This document shows positions 17,700 to 25,900 of a stretch of 64,000 nt of DNA, piece by piece (positions within the stretch are counted from its first letter, which is position 1; each line of letters opens with the position of its first letter). The DNA lies in NCBI GenBank assembly GCA_015488755.1, contig WFNB01000023.1, positions 17,925-81,924 on the forward strand. The letters run 5' to 3'. The position numbers and the translations under genes are program-made. The notes beneath the pieces were generated by a model. It ran no database searches, had not been told where the DNA came from, and saw only the letters and a list, made by a program, of their open reading frames with translations. Source of the stretch: Gammaproteobacteria bacterium. Its GTDB lineage: Bacteria > Pseudomonadota > Gammaproteobacteria > GRL18.

Positions 17700-17907
17700 G
17701 GATAATCCTACTGAACAACGCACCGTCAAAGACGGTGGGTTAGCATTAGGGACTGAAAGTTCCACCAAATACCCGTTGACAAACGGATTCCTATATTTTA
17801 ATCCCAAAGTTAGGATCATTTTTTTAGTTAATACTCCCGCAGTCACACAAAAATAAGCTCTAGCCCAAAATGTCGTCCCCAATAATGTTTTTATGGATGG
17901 TGCTGTT
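17700..17907 (-). pseudogene. Remnant of IS200/IS605-type tnpA transposase
   Basis: On the minus strand, codons from 17907 down to about 17811 read KTLLGTTFWARAYFCVT then AGVLTKKMI. This matches the end of IS200-like Y1 transposases (xxFWARGYFCVTxGxxTxxMI). The catalytic HUH motif and the first two thirds are missing, and after KKMI the reading changes into unrelated sequence, so the gene is dead. Downstream is a tight hairpin CACCGTC-AAA-GACGGTG (17721-17737), the kind of subterminal hairpin these elements need at their right end. The remnant abuts the prpE stop and may have replaced the last PrpE codons. Confidence 0.75.
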
Positions 17908-19809
17908 TTAGCTATTCCTATTTAACCCATACCCCAAGACTTTTAATGCGGTTTTAATTTCATCTAAAATAGCAGGGTCGTCTATGGTTGCTGGAATTTT
18001 ATATGCGGTATTATCGGCAATACAGCGCATGGTAGCACGCAAAATTTTACCTGAGCGTGTTTTGGGCAAGCGCTCGATAATCATTGCTTGTTTAAATGCG
18101 GCTACGGGGCCTATTTTTTCGCGAACTAATTGGATGAGCTCTTGAATAATCGTATCATTTGCCTGAGTAACCCCACTTTTTAGTACCACCAGCCCTAGAG
18201 GTACTTCACCCTTGAGTTTATCAGCCACACCAATCACCGCACATTCAGCAACATCTGGGTGGCTGGCAAGCACTTCTTCAAATGCTCCAGTTGAGAGGCG
18301 ATGACCAGCAACATTAATCACATCATCAATACGACTCATAATCCATAAATAATCATCCTCATCAGCATAGCCGGCATCACCTGTTAAATAATAGCCTGAA
18401 TAGCGGCTCATATAGGCATCGACAAAGCCTTGGTCATTATTCCATAAGGTCATCAAGCAACCTGGGGGCATGGGGAGCTTAATAACAATATTACCGATAC
18501 TGCCTTTAGCCACTTGTTCACCCTGATCATTAAGCACCTGAACATCATATCCAGGGACACTTTTAGTTGGGGAACCCGCCTTAATCGGTAGTGCTTCAAT
18601 GCCAAGACAATTAGCAACAATGGCCCAACTGGTTTCTGTTTGCCACCAATGATCAATAACAGGCACATGTAACAAGTCTTCTGCCCAATGTAAGGTGTCA
18701 GGGTCACATCGTTCACCGGCTAAAAATAAAGTACGAAAGTGCTTTAAGGTATAATTTTTAAGGTATTCTCCTTTAGGATCTTCTTTTTTAATGGCACGAA
18801 ATGCTGTTGGGGCAGTAAACAAAACAGTAACCTTATGCTCTTCAATGACTCGCCAGAAAGCACCGGGATCAGGCGTGCCGACAGGCTTACCTTCATATAA
18901 AACAGTTGTTGTGGCATTAAGTAATGGGGCATAGACGATATAGGAATGTCCGACCACCCAGCCAACATCAGAGGCAGCCCAAAAGACATCACCAGCTTTT
19001 AAATTATAGACATTGCGCATGCTCCAGAGCATTGCCACGGCATGACCGCCATTGTCTCGTACCACACCTTTAGGATTGCCTGTTGTTCCCGAGGTATACA
19101 ATATATACAATGGGTCGGTGGCAGCAACAGGCACGCAGTCAACGGCGTGACTCTGTGAACAGGCTTGCTGCCAATCAATATCCCGCCCATCGATCATACT
19201 GACGGGCATTTGTGGCCGTTGAAAAATGAGACAATGTTCTGGTTTATAATGGGCTTGCTCGATAGCAGAATCCAATAATGATTTATAGTCGATGAGTTTA
19301 TTGACCTCGATACCACAAGAGGCTGATAAAATGACTTTAGGCTGCGCATCATTGATACGATCGGCTAATTGATCCGCAGCAAAACCACCAAACACGACCG
19401 AATGTATGGCGCCGATACGAGCGCAGGCCAGCATGGCCATGGTTGTTTCGGGGATCATCGGCATATAAATAACCACTCGATCGCCTTTATTTACGCCCAT
19501 ATCCCTTAATACACCGGCTAATAAAGCAACCTCATCTCGTAATTGACGAAAGGTAAATTTTTTCTTTACTGAGCCAACAGGACTGTCATATATCAGAGCC
19601 GTTTGATTGGCCAGGCCATTGTTAATATGACGATCCAAGGCGTTATAGCAAGTATTCAGTTTAGCCCCGCTGAACCACTTGTAAAACGGGGCATTAGAGT
19701 CATCTAAAACCTGTTCCCAAGGCTGATACCAATCAATATCTTGAGCAGCTTGTGCCCAAAAATCTTGGGGATTATTAAGTGAGTGGCTATACGTTTCTTG
19801 ATATGTCAT
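17908..19809 (-). CDS. prpE: Propionate-CoA ligase
   Basis: A 633-aa acyl-CoA synthetase that activates propionate (and often acetate) through an acyl-AMP intermediate. It begins like PrpE (FWAQAAQDIDWYQPWEQVLD, SNAPFYKWFSGAKLNTCYNA) rather than Acs. Adenylation motifs are YTSGTTGNPKGVVR, WWQTETSW, YLTGDAGY, RIDDVINVAGHR and the C-terminal LPKTRSGKILR, whose Lys is the catalytic and acetylation-controlled residue of the family. No prpBCD genes are adjacent. The C-terminus ends exactly where an IS200-like remnant begins. There is a 533-base gap upstream containing MITE copy 2. Confidence 0.9.
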   Translation of the reverse strand: MTYQETYSHSLNNPQDFWAQAAQDIDWYQPWEQVLDDSNAPFYKWFSGAKLNTCYNALDRHINNGLANQTALIYDSPVGSVKKKFTFRQLRDEVALLAGVLRDMGVNKGDRVVIYMPMIPETTMAMLACARIGAIHSVVFGGFAADQLADRINDAQPKVILSASCGIEVNKLIDYKSLLDSAIEQAHYKPEHCLIFQRPQMPVSMIDGRDIDWQQACSQSHAVDCVPVAATDPLYILYTSGTTGNPKGVVRDNGGHAVAMLWSMRNVYNLKAGDVFWAASDVGWVVGHSYIVYAPLLNATTTVLYEGKPVGTPDPGAFWRVIEEHKVTVLFTAPTAFRAIKKEDPKGEYLKNYTLKHFRTLFLAGERCDPDTLHWAEDLLHVPVIDHWWQTETSWAIVANCLGIEALPIKAGSPTKSVPGYDVQVLNDQGEQVAKGSIGNIVIKLPMPPGCLMTLWNNDQGFVDAYMSRYSGYYLTGDAGYADEDDYLWIMSRIDDVINVAGHRLSTGAFEEVLASHPDVAECAVIGVADKLKGEVPLGLVVLKSGVTQANDTIIQELIQLVREKIGPVAAFKQAMIIERLPKTRSGKILRATMRCIADNTAYKIPATIDDPAILDEIKTALKVLGYGLNRNS

Positions 19810-19999
19810 CTTGGGATCACCCGTGATTTTTTCTTGGTTAAAATGCTATAAAAATGCGAATACTTTTTTGGCCATACGATATTGGGCTTGGTTGTTCTTA
19901 AGGCTGATATCAGTACAAATATACTACTATACAATACTATAAAAATACTGGAGTGAAGACAAATAAATCATAATTACCCCAGTGAAATAAGTAGGCGTT

Positions 20000-20151
20000 C
20001 ATACGTAGGTACTTAAGGATAACTCTGTGTTTACGGAGGAAGTTTTTGCCACATGGATGTGGCAATAAAACCTCCAAGGATGGATTTACGGCGTCTTGTG
20101 TAGTAAATACAGGATTATCCTGCCTCAGACATGCTTAAGTACCTACCTATG
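20000..20151 (+). mobile_element. 152-bp MITE-like element, copy 2, with 10-bp target duplication
   Basis: Inverted ends catacGTAGGTACTTAAG (20000-20017) and CTTAAGTACCTACctatg (20134-20151). A perfect 10-bp direct repeat AGTAGGCGTT flanks it (19990-19999 and 20152-20161), unrelated to the duplication at copy 1, which shows two independent insertions. The core has a perfect hairpin TTGCCAC-ATGGAT-GTGGCAA (20046-20065) and a CCAAGGATGG motif (about 20073-20083). Its length equals copy 1 exactly. No coding capacity. It lies about 130 bases upstream of the promoter candidate of the redox operon. Confidence 0.87.
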
Positions 20152-20284
20152 AGTAGGCGTTAGGTATACCTTCGTTATATTCTAACTATGCTTTTGAACC
20201 AGAGAATAAACTTATAAATACTTTAAATACAGATGGTTATAAAATTATTACCTAAAATGGATGGGTTTTTAAAAGCAAAATTTA

Positions 20285-20317
20285 ATGACTTAGGAGCATT
20301 TTTTAGGTATATTATAC
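20285..20317 (+). promoter_or_regulatory. Promoter candidate of the redox operon, with palindrome over -10
   Basis: ATGACT (20285-20290), a 17-base spacer and TATATT (20308-20313) precede the first gene of the operon by about 30 bases. The -10 is inside an odd palindrome GTATA-T-TATAC (20307-20317). No recognisable FNR box was found. This is a sequence-only prediction. Confidence 0.4.
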
Positions 20318-20342
20318 GCCTCTTAATTACTCTGACTTTTTA

Positions 20343-21032
20343 ATGAACCATAATCTTAGCGATAAAAAGCCAATACAACAGACAGATAAACAGACGAATA
20401 ATGAAGTCTCAATGAGTATCAATGGTCAGGCCATTACTGCTCCAGATTCATTGTCTGTTATACAAGCTTTATGGCATGCAGGTTATCCGCGTGTTAAAGG
20501 TGTGGGTTGTCTTGATGGTGTGTGTGGTTCTTGTCGGGTTATGGTTCGTCGTTCAGGCTCACCAGAAATAAAAATGGAGTTGGGATGCCAACTTCTTATT
20601 GAAGAAGATATGGATGTCTTTTTCTCTGTCTTTGATACGCCGTCTCAACATCACTATGATTTATCTAAGATAAGCACCTCTTGGGATGTGCAGACTGAAT
20701 TTCATAAGATTTTTTCAGAGGCTCAAAAGTGTCGTCATTGTGGCGGTTGTAATAAAGCTTGCCCCAAAGGCATTGATGTTGAAGAGGGCGTGGCGCTCGC
20801 GGTTAAGGGGCGTTTTCGTGAATCGGGTGAATTATTTGTTGATTGTGTGATGTGTAACTTATGCATGACCGGTTGTCCAGAATATATTGATCCCAATCAT
20901 GTTGGTTTATTTGCCCGTCGGGTAACCGGCTATTTTCATACTCGTCCTTCCAACCTTATCAATCAACTTGAAGCCATTCGTACGGGTGAGCTTGATGTGG
21001 ATACTCATTCTGGGATGGAGGAATCACTATGA
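20343..21032 (+). CDS. SdhB/FrdB-like iron-sulfur subunit
   Basis: A 229-aa electron-transfer protein of the succinate dehydrogenase/fumarate reductase iron-sulfur family. The N-terminal ferredoxin domain has Cys56, 61, 64 and 82 for a [2Fe-2S] cluster (CLDGVCGSC). The C-terminal helical domain has two CxxCxxCxxxC sets, Cys130-133-136-140 and Cys168-171-174-178, which would hold two [4Fe-4S] clusters rather than the 4Fe/3Fe pair of standard SdhB. No membrane anchor genes (sdhC, sdhD) are nearby, so a soluble complex is likely. It overlaps the flavoprotein gene by ATGA. The start could also be at 20412. It is the first gene of the operon. Confidence 0.88.
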   Translation: MNHNLSDKKPIQQTDKQTNNEVSMSINGQAITAPDSLSVIQALWHAGYPRVKGVGCLDGVCGSCRVMVRRSGSPEIKMELGCQLLIEEDMDVFFSVFDTPSQHHYDLSKISTSWDVQTEFHKIFSEAQKCRHCGGCNKACPKGIDVEEGVALAVKGRFRESGELFVDCVMCNLCMTGCPEYIDPNHVGLFARRVTGYFHTRPSNLINQLEAIRTGELDVDTHSGMEESL

Positions 21033-22687
21033 ATCATATCAATAATAGTGTGTCCTATCATCAGGCCTTAGATAATTATTTACTAAAACAAAATACAGAT
21101 GAAGGTTTTGAAGCGGTTAAACTCTCCATAGATGAGCATGAACTGCTCAGTAAATTTCACCCTGATCACCGTGAAGAAACGATGACCAGACTGCAAGTCG
21201 GACCCAATCAAGGTGATCGTTGCCATCAGCAAATTGCCGATGTGTTACAAGCCGACTCTCGTATTGATGCTGCGGATTTGGCAGGAGCACAAATTAAAGA
21301 AACCGATGTGCTGGTGATTGGTGGGGGTGGTGCTGGCTGTGCCGCAGCATTGATTGCTGCTGAATCTGGGGCAAATGTTATTTTAGCCACTAAATTGCGT
21401 TTGGGTGATAGCAATACCGTGATGGCGGAGGGCGGTATACAAGCATCCATTGAAAAGGGTGATAGTCCGCAGGCACACTATAATGATACCTTTAAAGCAG
21501 GGCATAAGAGAGGCAATAAAGAGCTCATAAAAAATTTAGTTATGGATGGCCCCGATACGATACGTTGGTTAATTCAACAGGGTATGCAATTTGATCTCAA
21601 TCGCTTTGGCGATCTCCTAACCCGTAAAGCCGGTGGCACATCAGCTAATCGAGTGGTCTATTTTCGAGATTATACGGGTCTGGAAATGATGCGTGTGTTA
21701 CGTGAAGCTGTTAGTAATAGCGATATTGATGTCTGGGATTATAGCCCCGCGGTGGAGTTATTAAGCAATGAATCAGGGCATTGTGCGGGAGCAATTGTTT
21801 CATCACTACATGATTGCCGCTATGTACAAATTAAAGCCAAAACAGTGATTGTTGCCACCGGTGGTATTGGGCGGATTCATTTGAACCAGTTTCCTACCTC
21901 AAATCACTTTGGTGCAACGGGTGATGGTCTGGTCTTGGCCTATCGTCTAGGAGCGAAACTAAGAGATTTAGACTCGTTTCAATATCACCCGACAGGGCTT
22001 GCTTATCCACAGCATCTTTCTGGTACTTTGATAACCGAAGGAGTCCGATCTTCAGGTGCCTATATGATCAATGCTCTGGGTGAGCGCTTTGTCGATGAAC
22101 TCAAGCCCAGAGATATTGTTGCCGCAGCGATTATTAGAGAATGTCGTGAAGGTCGAGGGGTTGTTGGTGATAATGGCCTGCAAGGCGTTTGGTTGGATAC
22201 GCCAGGTTTAGAACAACGAAATCCTGGGATCATTAAAGAACGTTTTCCTAAACTCATGCACTTGGCGCAGAAAAGTAATATTGATATTACTCGTACACCG
22301 ATGTTGATTTACCCAACATTACACTATCAAAATGGTGGTGTGGTCATAGATAAAAATGGCCGCTCAACAATTGCCGGCTTATATTGTGTGGGTGAAGTCA
22401 GTGGTGGCTTGCATGGTCGTAACCGTTTAATGGGCAATGCCTTATTAGAAATTATTAGTTTTGGCCGTAGAGCCGGAGCCAGTGCCGTAAAAGATAAAAA
22501 AACACGAGGTCACAAACAGATCAGCATTGATCACATCAGCAATTTACGTCGTGAATTGATGCAAAAAGGCATGCCAATGACCAGTAAGTCACCGGTATTA
22601 TTCCCTGACTATGTACAATATGATTCAGAAGAAAATACCGCGATGAGAAAAGATACTGATTCCCATTGTGGGGTCTGTTTATCATGA
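21029..22687 (+). CDS. SdhA/FrdA-like flavoprotein subunit
   Basis: A 552-aa FAD protein of the SdhA/FrdA/NadB family. FAD binding starts at residue 98 (VIGGGGAGCAAAL), after an unusual N-terminal extension of about 95 residues with a predicted helical, charged character. Catalytic regions are present: DSFQYHPTGL, LITEGVRSSGAY (with the family's active-site Arg), HYQNGGVVID and GGLHGRNRLMGNALLE. It should interconvert fumarate and succinate, or a similar enoate, and exchange electrons with the adjacent Fe-S subunit. NadB is less likely because of the paired SdhB-like gene. It overlaps the genes on both sides by ATGA, implying fixed stoichiometry. Confidence 0.88.
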   Translation: MNHINNSVSYHQALDNYLLKQNTDEGFEAVKLSIDEHELLSKFHPDHREETMTRLQVGPNQGDRCHQQIADVLQADSRIDAADLAGAQIKETDVLVIGGGGAGCAAALIAAESGANVILATKLRLGDSNTVMAEGGIQASIEKGDSPQAHYNDTFKAGHKRGNKELIKNLVMDGPDTIRWLIQQGMQFDLNRFGDLLTRKAGGTSANRVVYFRDYTGLEMMRVLREAVSNSDIDVWDYSPAVELLSNESGHCAGAIVSSLHDCRYVQIKAKTVIVATGGIGRIHLNQFPTSNHFGATGDGLVLAYRLGAKLRDLDSFQYHPTGLAYPQHLSGTLITEGVRSSGAYMINALGERFVDELKPRDIVAAAIIRECREGRGVVGDNGLQGVWLDTPGLEQRNPGIIKERFPKLMHLAQKSNIDITRTPMLIYPTLHYQNGGVVIDKNGRSTIAGLYCVGEVSGGLHGRNRLMGNALLEIISFGRRAGASAVKDKKTRGHKQISIDHISNLRRELMQKGMPMTSKSPVLFPDYVQYDSEENTAMRKDTDSHCGVCLS

Positions 22688-23928
22688 GTGCTGTCATGAA
22701 TAATGTTCTATTACATGCAGACTCTATTGGTGATAATCTGAGTCAGTGGCTTAATGGTAATGGTGGCGATGGCTTGCAAAATGCCTTATCTGAACCGTCA
22801 AATATTATTTCAATTATTGAACAAGCAGGTTTACGGGGCTTGGGTGGCAGTGGTTTTCCTAGTTATAAAAAATGGCAATTTGTAGCTGATCAAGTAGCTA
22901 AACCAGACAAGTATCTGATTTGCAATGGCAATGAAGATGAACCGGGTACCTTTAAAGATGCTCATTTGTTATTGCACTCACCTCATCAGGTGATTGAAGG
23001 CGCATTAATTACCGCTCTGGCAAATGGCATTAATCATATTGTTTTTTATATTAATCCAGAACAAGAACTAGCGATAGAAAAAGTCCGTATTGCGGTGGAA
23101 CAATGGCAAACCAGCGACTTGTTTGCTCAAATAGAGGCTCATCTTAATAGTGCTCTGAGGATTCATGTAATGGCCAGTTCTGGGCATTATATCGGTGGTG
23201 AAGAAACCGCCGCCATTGAATCAGTTGAAGGTCATTTCCCTTTTCCTAGAGGTAAACCACCTTTCCCAGCTGTATCAGGTGTGCATGGTAGCCCCACACT
23301 GATCAACAATATTGAGACCTTGTCTAATGTGCCACATATTTTAAAAAATGGTGCCCAGTGGTATCAAGATTTAGGCTGTGGTAATTCAGCAGGCACTAAG
23401 ATTTATTGCCTCAGTGGTGATGTCTTACAACCGGGTGTCTATGAGTTGCCTATGGGAACCCCTTTATCTGAGCTTATCTATGATTTTGGTGGTGGTATGT
23501 TGCTGGAGAAGGAGATTAAAGCGGTCTTTACCGGAGGCGCTTCAAGCTCCATTTTAACACCTAAAGATTTAGATGTACCCTTAGATTTTGACTCAGTGCA
23601 TGCAAGAGGCTCTAGCTTAGGCACAGGGGCAATGATTGTTGTTTCAGAAGGGACAGGCATTGTGAAACGGGTAACAGAATATGTTAATTTTTATGCCCAT
23701 TCTTCGTGTGGACAATGCCCACCATGTAAAACAGGCACTTTTTATATTTCGCAGTTGCTCAATAAAATTGATACTGGACAAGCCAGTTCTTATGATCTGG
23801 ACTCTTTGATTAACCTATGTAAAATTTTACCCGGTAGTGGCCGTTGCCATTTATTAGATGGCGCTATTAAAATTGTCGATAGCTCCTTATTACATTTTGT
23901 TGATGAATATAAACATTCATTAACGTAA
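22684..23928 (+). CDS. NuoF-like NADH-binding FMN/[4Fe-4S] subunit
   Basis: A 414-aa homologue of NuoF, the NADH-oxidising subunit of complex I and of NAD-dependent hydrogenases and formate dehydrogenases. The ATG at 22684 overlaps the previous stop by ATGA and is preferred over the TTG at 22666. The FMN/NADH region has GLRGLGGSGFPSYKKW (the usual RGRGGAG is changed), CNGNEDEPGTFKD and YIGGEETAAIESVEG. The C-terminal cluster uses Cys342, 345, 348 (SCGQCPPCKTGT) and Cys388. No NuoE or NuoG partner is encoded nearby. In this operon it probably joins NAD(H) to the fumarate/succinate and ferredoxin modules, possibly by flavin bifurcation, which is inference. Confidence 0.9.
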   Translation: MSAVMNNVLLHADSIGDNLSQWLNGNGGDGLQNALSEPSNIISIIEQAGLRGLGGSGFPSYKKWQFVADQVAKPDKYLICNGNEDEPGTFKDAHLLLHSPHQVIEGALITALANGINHIVFYINPEQELAIEKVRIAVEQWQTSDLFAQIEAHLNSALRIHVMASSGHYIGGEETAAIESVEGHFPFPRGKPPFPAVSGVHGSPTLINNIETLSNVPHILKNGAQWYQDLGCGNSAGTKIYCLSGDVLQPGVYELPMGTPLSELIYDFGGGMLLEKEIKAVFTGGASSSILTPKDLDVPLDFDSVHARGSSLGTGAMIVVSEGTGIVKRVTEYVNFYAHSSCGQCPPCKTGTFYISQLLNKIDTGQASSYDLDSLINLCKILPGSGRCHLLDGAIKIVDSSLLHFVDEYKHSLT

Positions 23929-23951
23929 AGATTTTAAATCGTTAAAAATTC

Positions 23952-25877
23952 ATGAAGCAGGACTCTGATAAGATGAATGATCAAGTAATTAAACCGACCG
24001 AAAAGCCTCAACAAATTGCTGAGCATATTGTTGAAATTGTCAGTGATTCAGGTGAAGGAGCACAGAAATGTGGTCAAACCTTTGCTGGCATTTGCGGTAA
24101 AATGGGTAATGGTATTTGGACAGTAGAAATTATTCCTGCTGAAATTCAACCCCCAGCACGTACCCCAGCAGGTGGTAGTGGTAATCGGATCCGCATGGGT
24201 TCTAAGATTATGACTAATATGGGTGATGAAGCTGACTTAGTGGTGGGTTTTAATGAGCAGGTATTGTATGCCCGTATTGCCAATGGCGCTTATAAAGAAG
24301 GTACCATTGTTTTATTAGAAAACAAATGGGCCAGTGACCCACAAGAAAACATTCGAGAAGAATATGCCTCTGCAGTGGCAGAATTTCGTAAAAATGGTTT
24401 AATTGTTCATGAACTGCCCCTAGAAGAAGAATGCTTAAAAATTGTCAGCAATGCCCGCAAGGGAAAAAATATGTTTGTCTTGGGTATGCTCTGTCGTATC
24501 TACAATCGTAATGCTGAACTGGGTTTAAATGAGATCCACAATACCTTTAAACACAAAGGTGATAAGATTGTTAAACCAAATCAAGATTTATTTAATGCCG
24601 GCTATCAGTTTGCTAAAGAAAATCTTGAATATTTTTATAATATCCCAGCCTATGAAGGTGCAGAAGACGTTCTTAAAAATGTGATTATTACCAATGGCAA
24701 TACATCACTTGGTTTAGGTGTTATGGCGGCCGGCATGGAAATGATTTCTATGTATCCGATTACACCAGCCACGTCAGCGTCTCATTATGTTGCGGATGTG
24801 TTTCATAATGTCGGTGGTTTTGTGCATCAGGCAGAAGATGAAATTGCTGCTATTGGCTTTGCTATTGGTGCTTCTTATGCGGGTAAAACAGCCTGTACCA
24901 TCACCTCAGGTCCGGGTATGGCTCTAAAAACAGAGATGATAGGTTTGGCTGTTATGGCCGAAATTCCATTGGTTATTGTGGATGTACAACGTGGTGGGCC
25001 TTCAACGGGCTTACCAACTAAGGTAGAGCAATCAGACTTATTGGCATCACTTTATGGTGAACCCGGAGATGCACCTAAAATTGTGCTTGCGGCTGCAACT
25101 ATTCCAGAGTGTTTTGAATTTGTTATTATGGCACGTAAATTAGCTGAAGAATTCAGAACCCCTGTTATTTTATTAACGGATGCTAATTTAGCCACCGGTG
25201 TGCAACCTTGGATACGTCCAGAAATACAAGAAGAATGGTTTTCGGCACCGGTTGATCAATCCCCTTGGAATAAAGACATTCCAGCTTATGATTGGGATGA
25301 AAAGACAGGCCTATCACAAAGACCCATCCCTGGTCAGCCTGATGGTATGTATGTGCTTACCGGTTTATCTCATACAGAGCGTAGTAAAGTATCCTATAAC
25401 TCAGAAACCAACCAAATTACCTCAGAGCATCGTAGTCGTAAAATTGCCGCTCTGCAAAGTACCTTAAAGCCACCCATTGTTCATGGTGTAGATTCTCAAG
25501 AAGATGAAGGCGATTTGCTGGTTGTGGCATGGGGTTCAACTATTGGTGCCATTGAAGAAGCCATTGATGTGTTAAGAGAACAGGGAAATAAAATTGCCAG
25601 CTTGCACTTACGCTTTATGTCACCATTAGAACCTGGCTTACCTGAAATTTTCAGTCGCTATAAAAAAGTAATGACCATTGAGATCAACTATAGTGATGAT
25701 CTCAATGCACCCATGATAACGAGTGAAAATAGGCGTTATGCTCAATTAGCTAATGTCTTACGGGCACAATTTGCCATTGATATTGATTGTTGGTCGGTTG
25801 TGTATGGTCATCCCCTACAACCGGGTATGTTGATTGAAGAACTTACTAAGCGTCTTGACGCTGTTAATGTTAACTAA
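23952..25877 (+). CDS. korA: 2-oxoacid:ferredoxin oxidoreductase, fused gamma-alpha subunit
   Basis: A 641-aa subunit that with KorB makes a CoA-dependent 2-oxoacid:ferredoxin oxidoreductase, most probably for 2-oxoglutarate. Residues about 30-210 are the gamma domain (GEGAQKCGQTFAGICGKMG). From about residue 245 the alpha domain follows, with the substrate-loop motif YPITPATSASHY (268-279), AEDEIAAIGFAIGASYAG, TSGPGMALKTE and QRGGPSTGLPTKVEQSDL. All are in intact form. The C-terminal domain II contains LLVVAWGSTIGAIEEA. A second ATG at 23973 is equally possible as the start. KorB follows after 23 bases. The direction (oxidative or reductive) depends on the ferredoxin partner, here likely the Rnf system. 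Confidence 0.93.
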   Translation: MKQDSDKMNDQVIKPTEKPQQIAEHIVEIVSDSGEGAQKCGQTFAGICGKMGNGIWTVEIIPAEIQPPARTPAGGSGNRIRMGSKIMTNMGDEADLVVGFNEQVLYARIANGAYKEGTIVLLENKWASDPQENIREEYASAVAEFRKNGLIVHELPLEEECLKIVSNARKGKNMFVLGMLCRIYNRNAELGLNEIHNTFKHKGDKIVKPNQDLFNAGYQFAKENLEYFYNIPAYEGAEDVLKNVIITNGNTSLGLGVMAAGMEMISMYPITPATSASHYVADVFHNVGGFVHQAEDEIAAIGFAIGASYAGKTACTITSGPGMALKTEMIGLAVMAEIPLVIVDVQRGGPSTGLPTKVEQSDLLASLYGEPGDAPKIVLAAATIPECFEFVIMARKLAEEFRTPVILLTDANLATGVQPWIRPEIQEEWFSAPVDQSPWNKDIPAYDWDEKTGLSQRPIPGQPDGMYVLTGLSHTERSKVSYNSETNQITSEHRSRKIAALQSTLKPPIVHGVDSQEDEGDLLVVAWGSTIGAIEEAIDVLREQGNKIASLHLRFMSPLEPGLPEIFSRYKKVMTIEINYSDDLNAPMITSENRRYAQLANVLRAQFAIDIDCWSVVYGHPLQPGMLIEELTKRLDAVNVN

Positions 25878-25900
25878 TACAGAGTCGAGAAGGAGATATT

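Larger units (their letters stand above)
19810..20342. other. 533-base intergenic region between prpE and the redox operon
   Basis: No gene is visible. The region separates divergent transcription units. It holds MITE copy 2 (20000-20151) with its flanking repeats, and a promoter candidate for the redox operon (20285-20317). The first 180 bases, which should contain the prpE promoter, and the AT-rich bases 20162-20280 show nothing I can name. Confidence 0.7.

Noticed and set aside
17655..17882. A 75-codon minus-strand frame as an intact hypothetical gene
   Set aside because: Its first part is the end of an IS200-like transposase and the rest is non-coding sequence read through; better called a remnant.
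21029..22687. L-aspartate oxidase (NadB) for the flavoprotein
   Set aside because: It is translationally coupled to an SdhB-like Fe-S subunit and no nadA or nadC is near.
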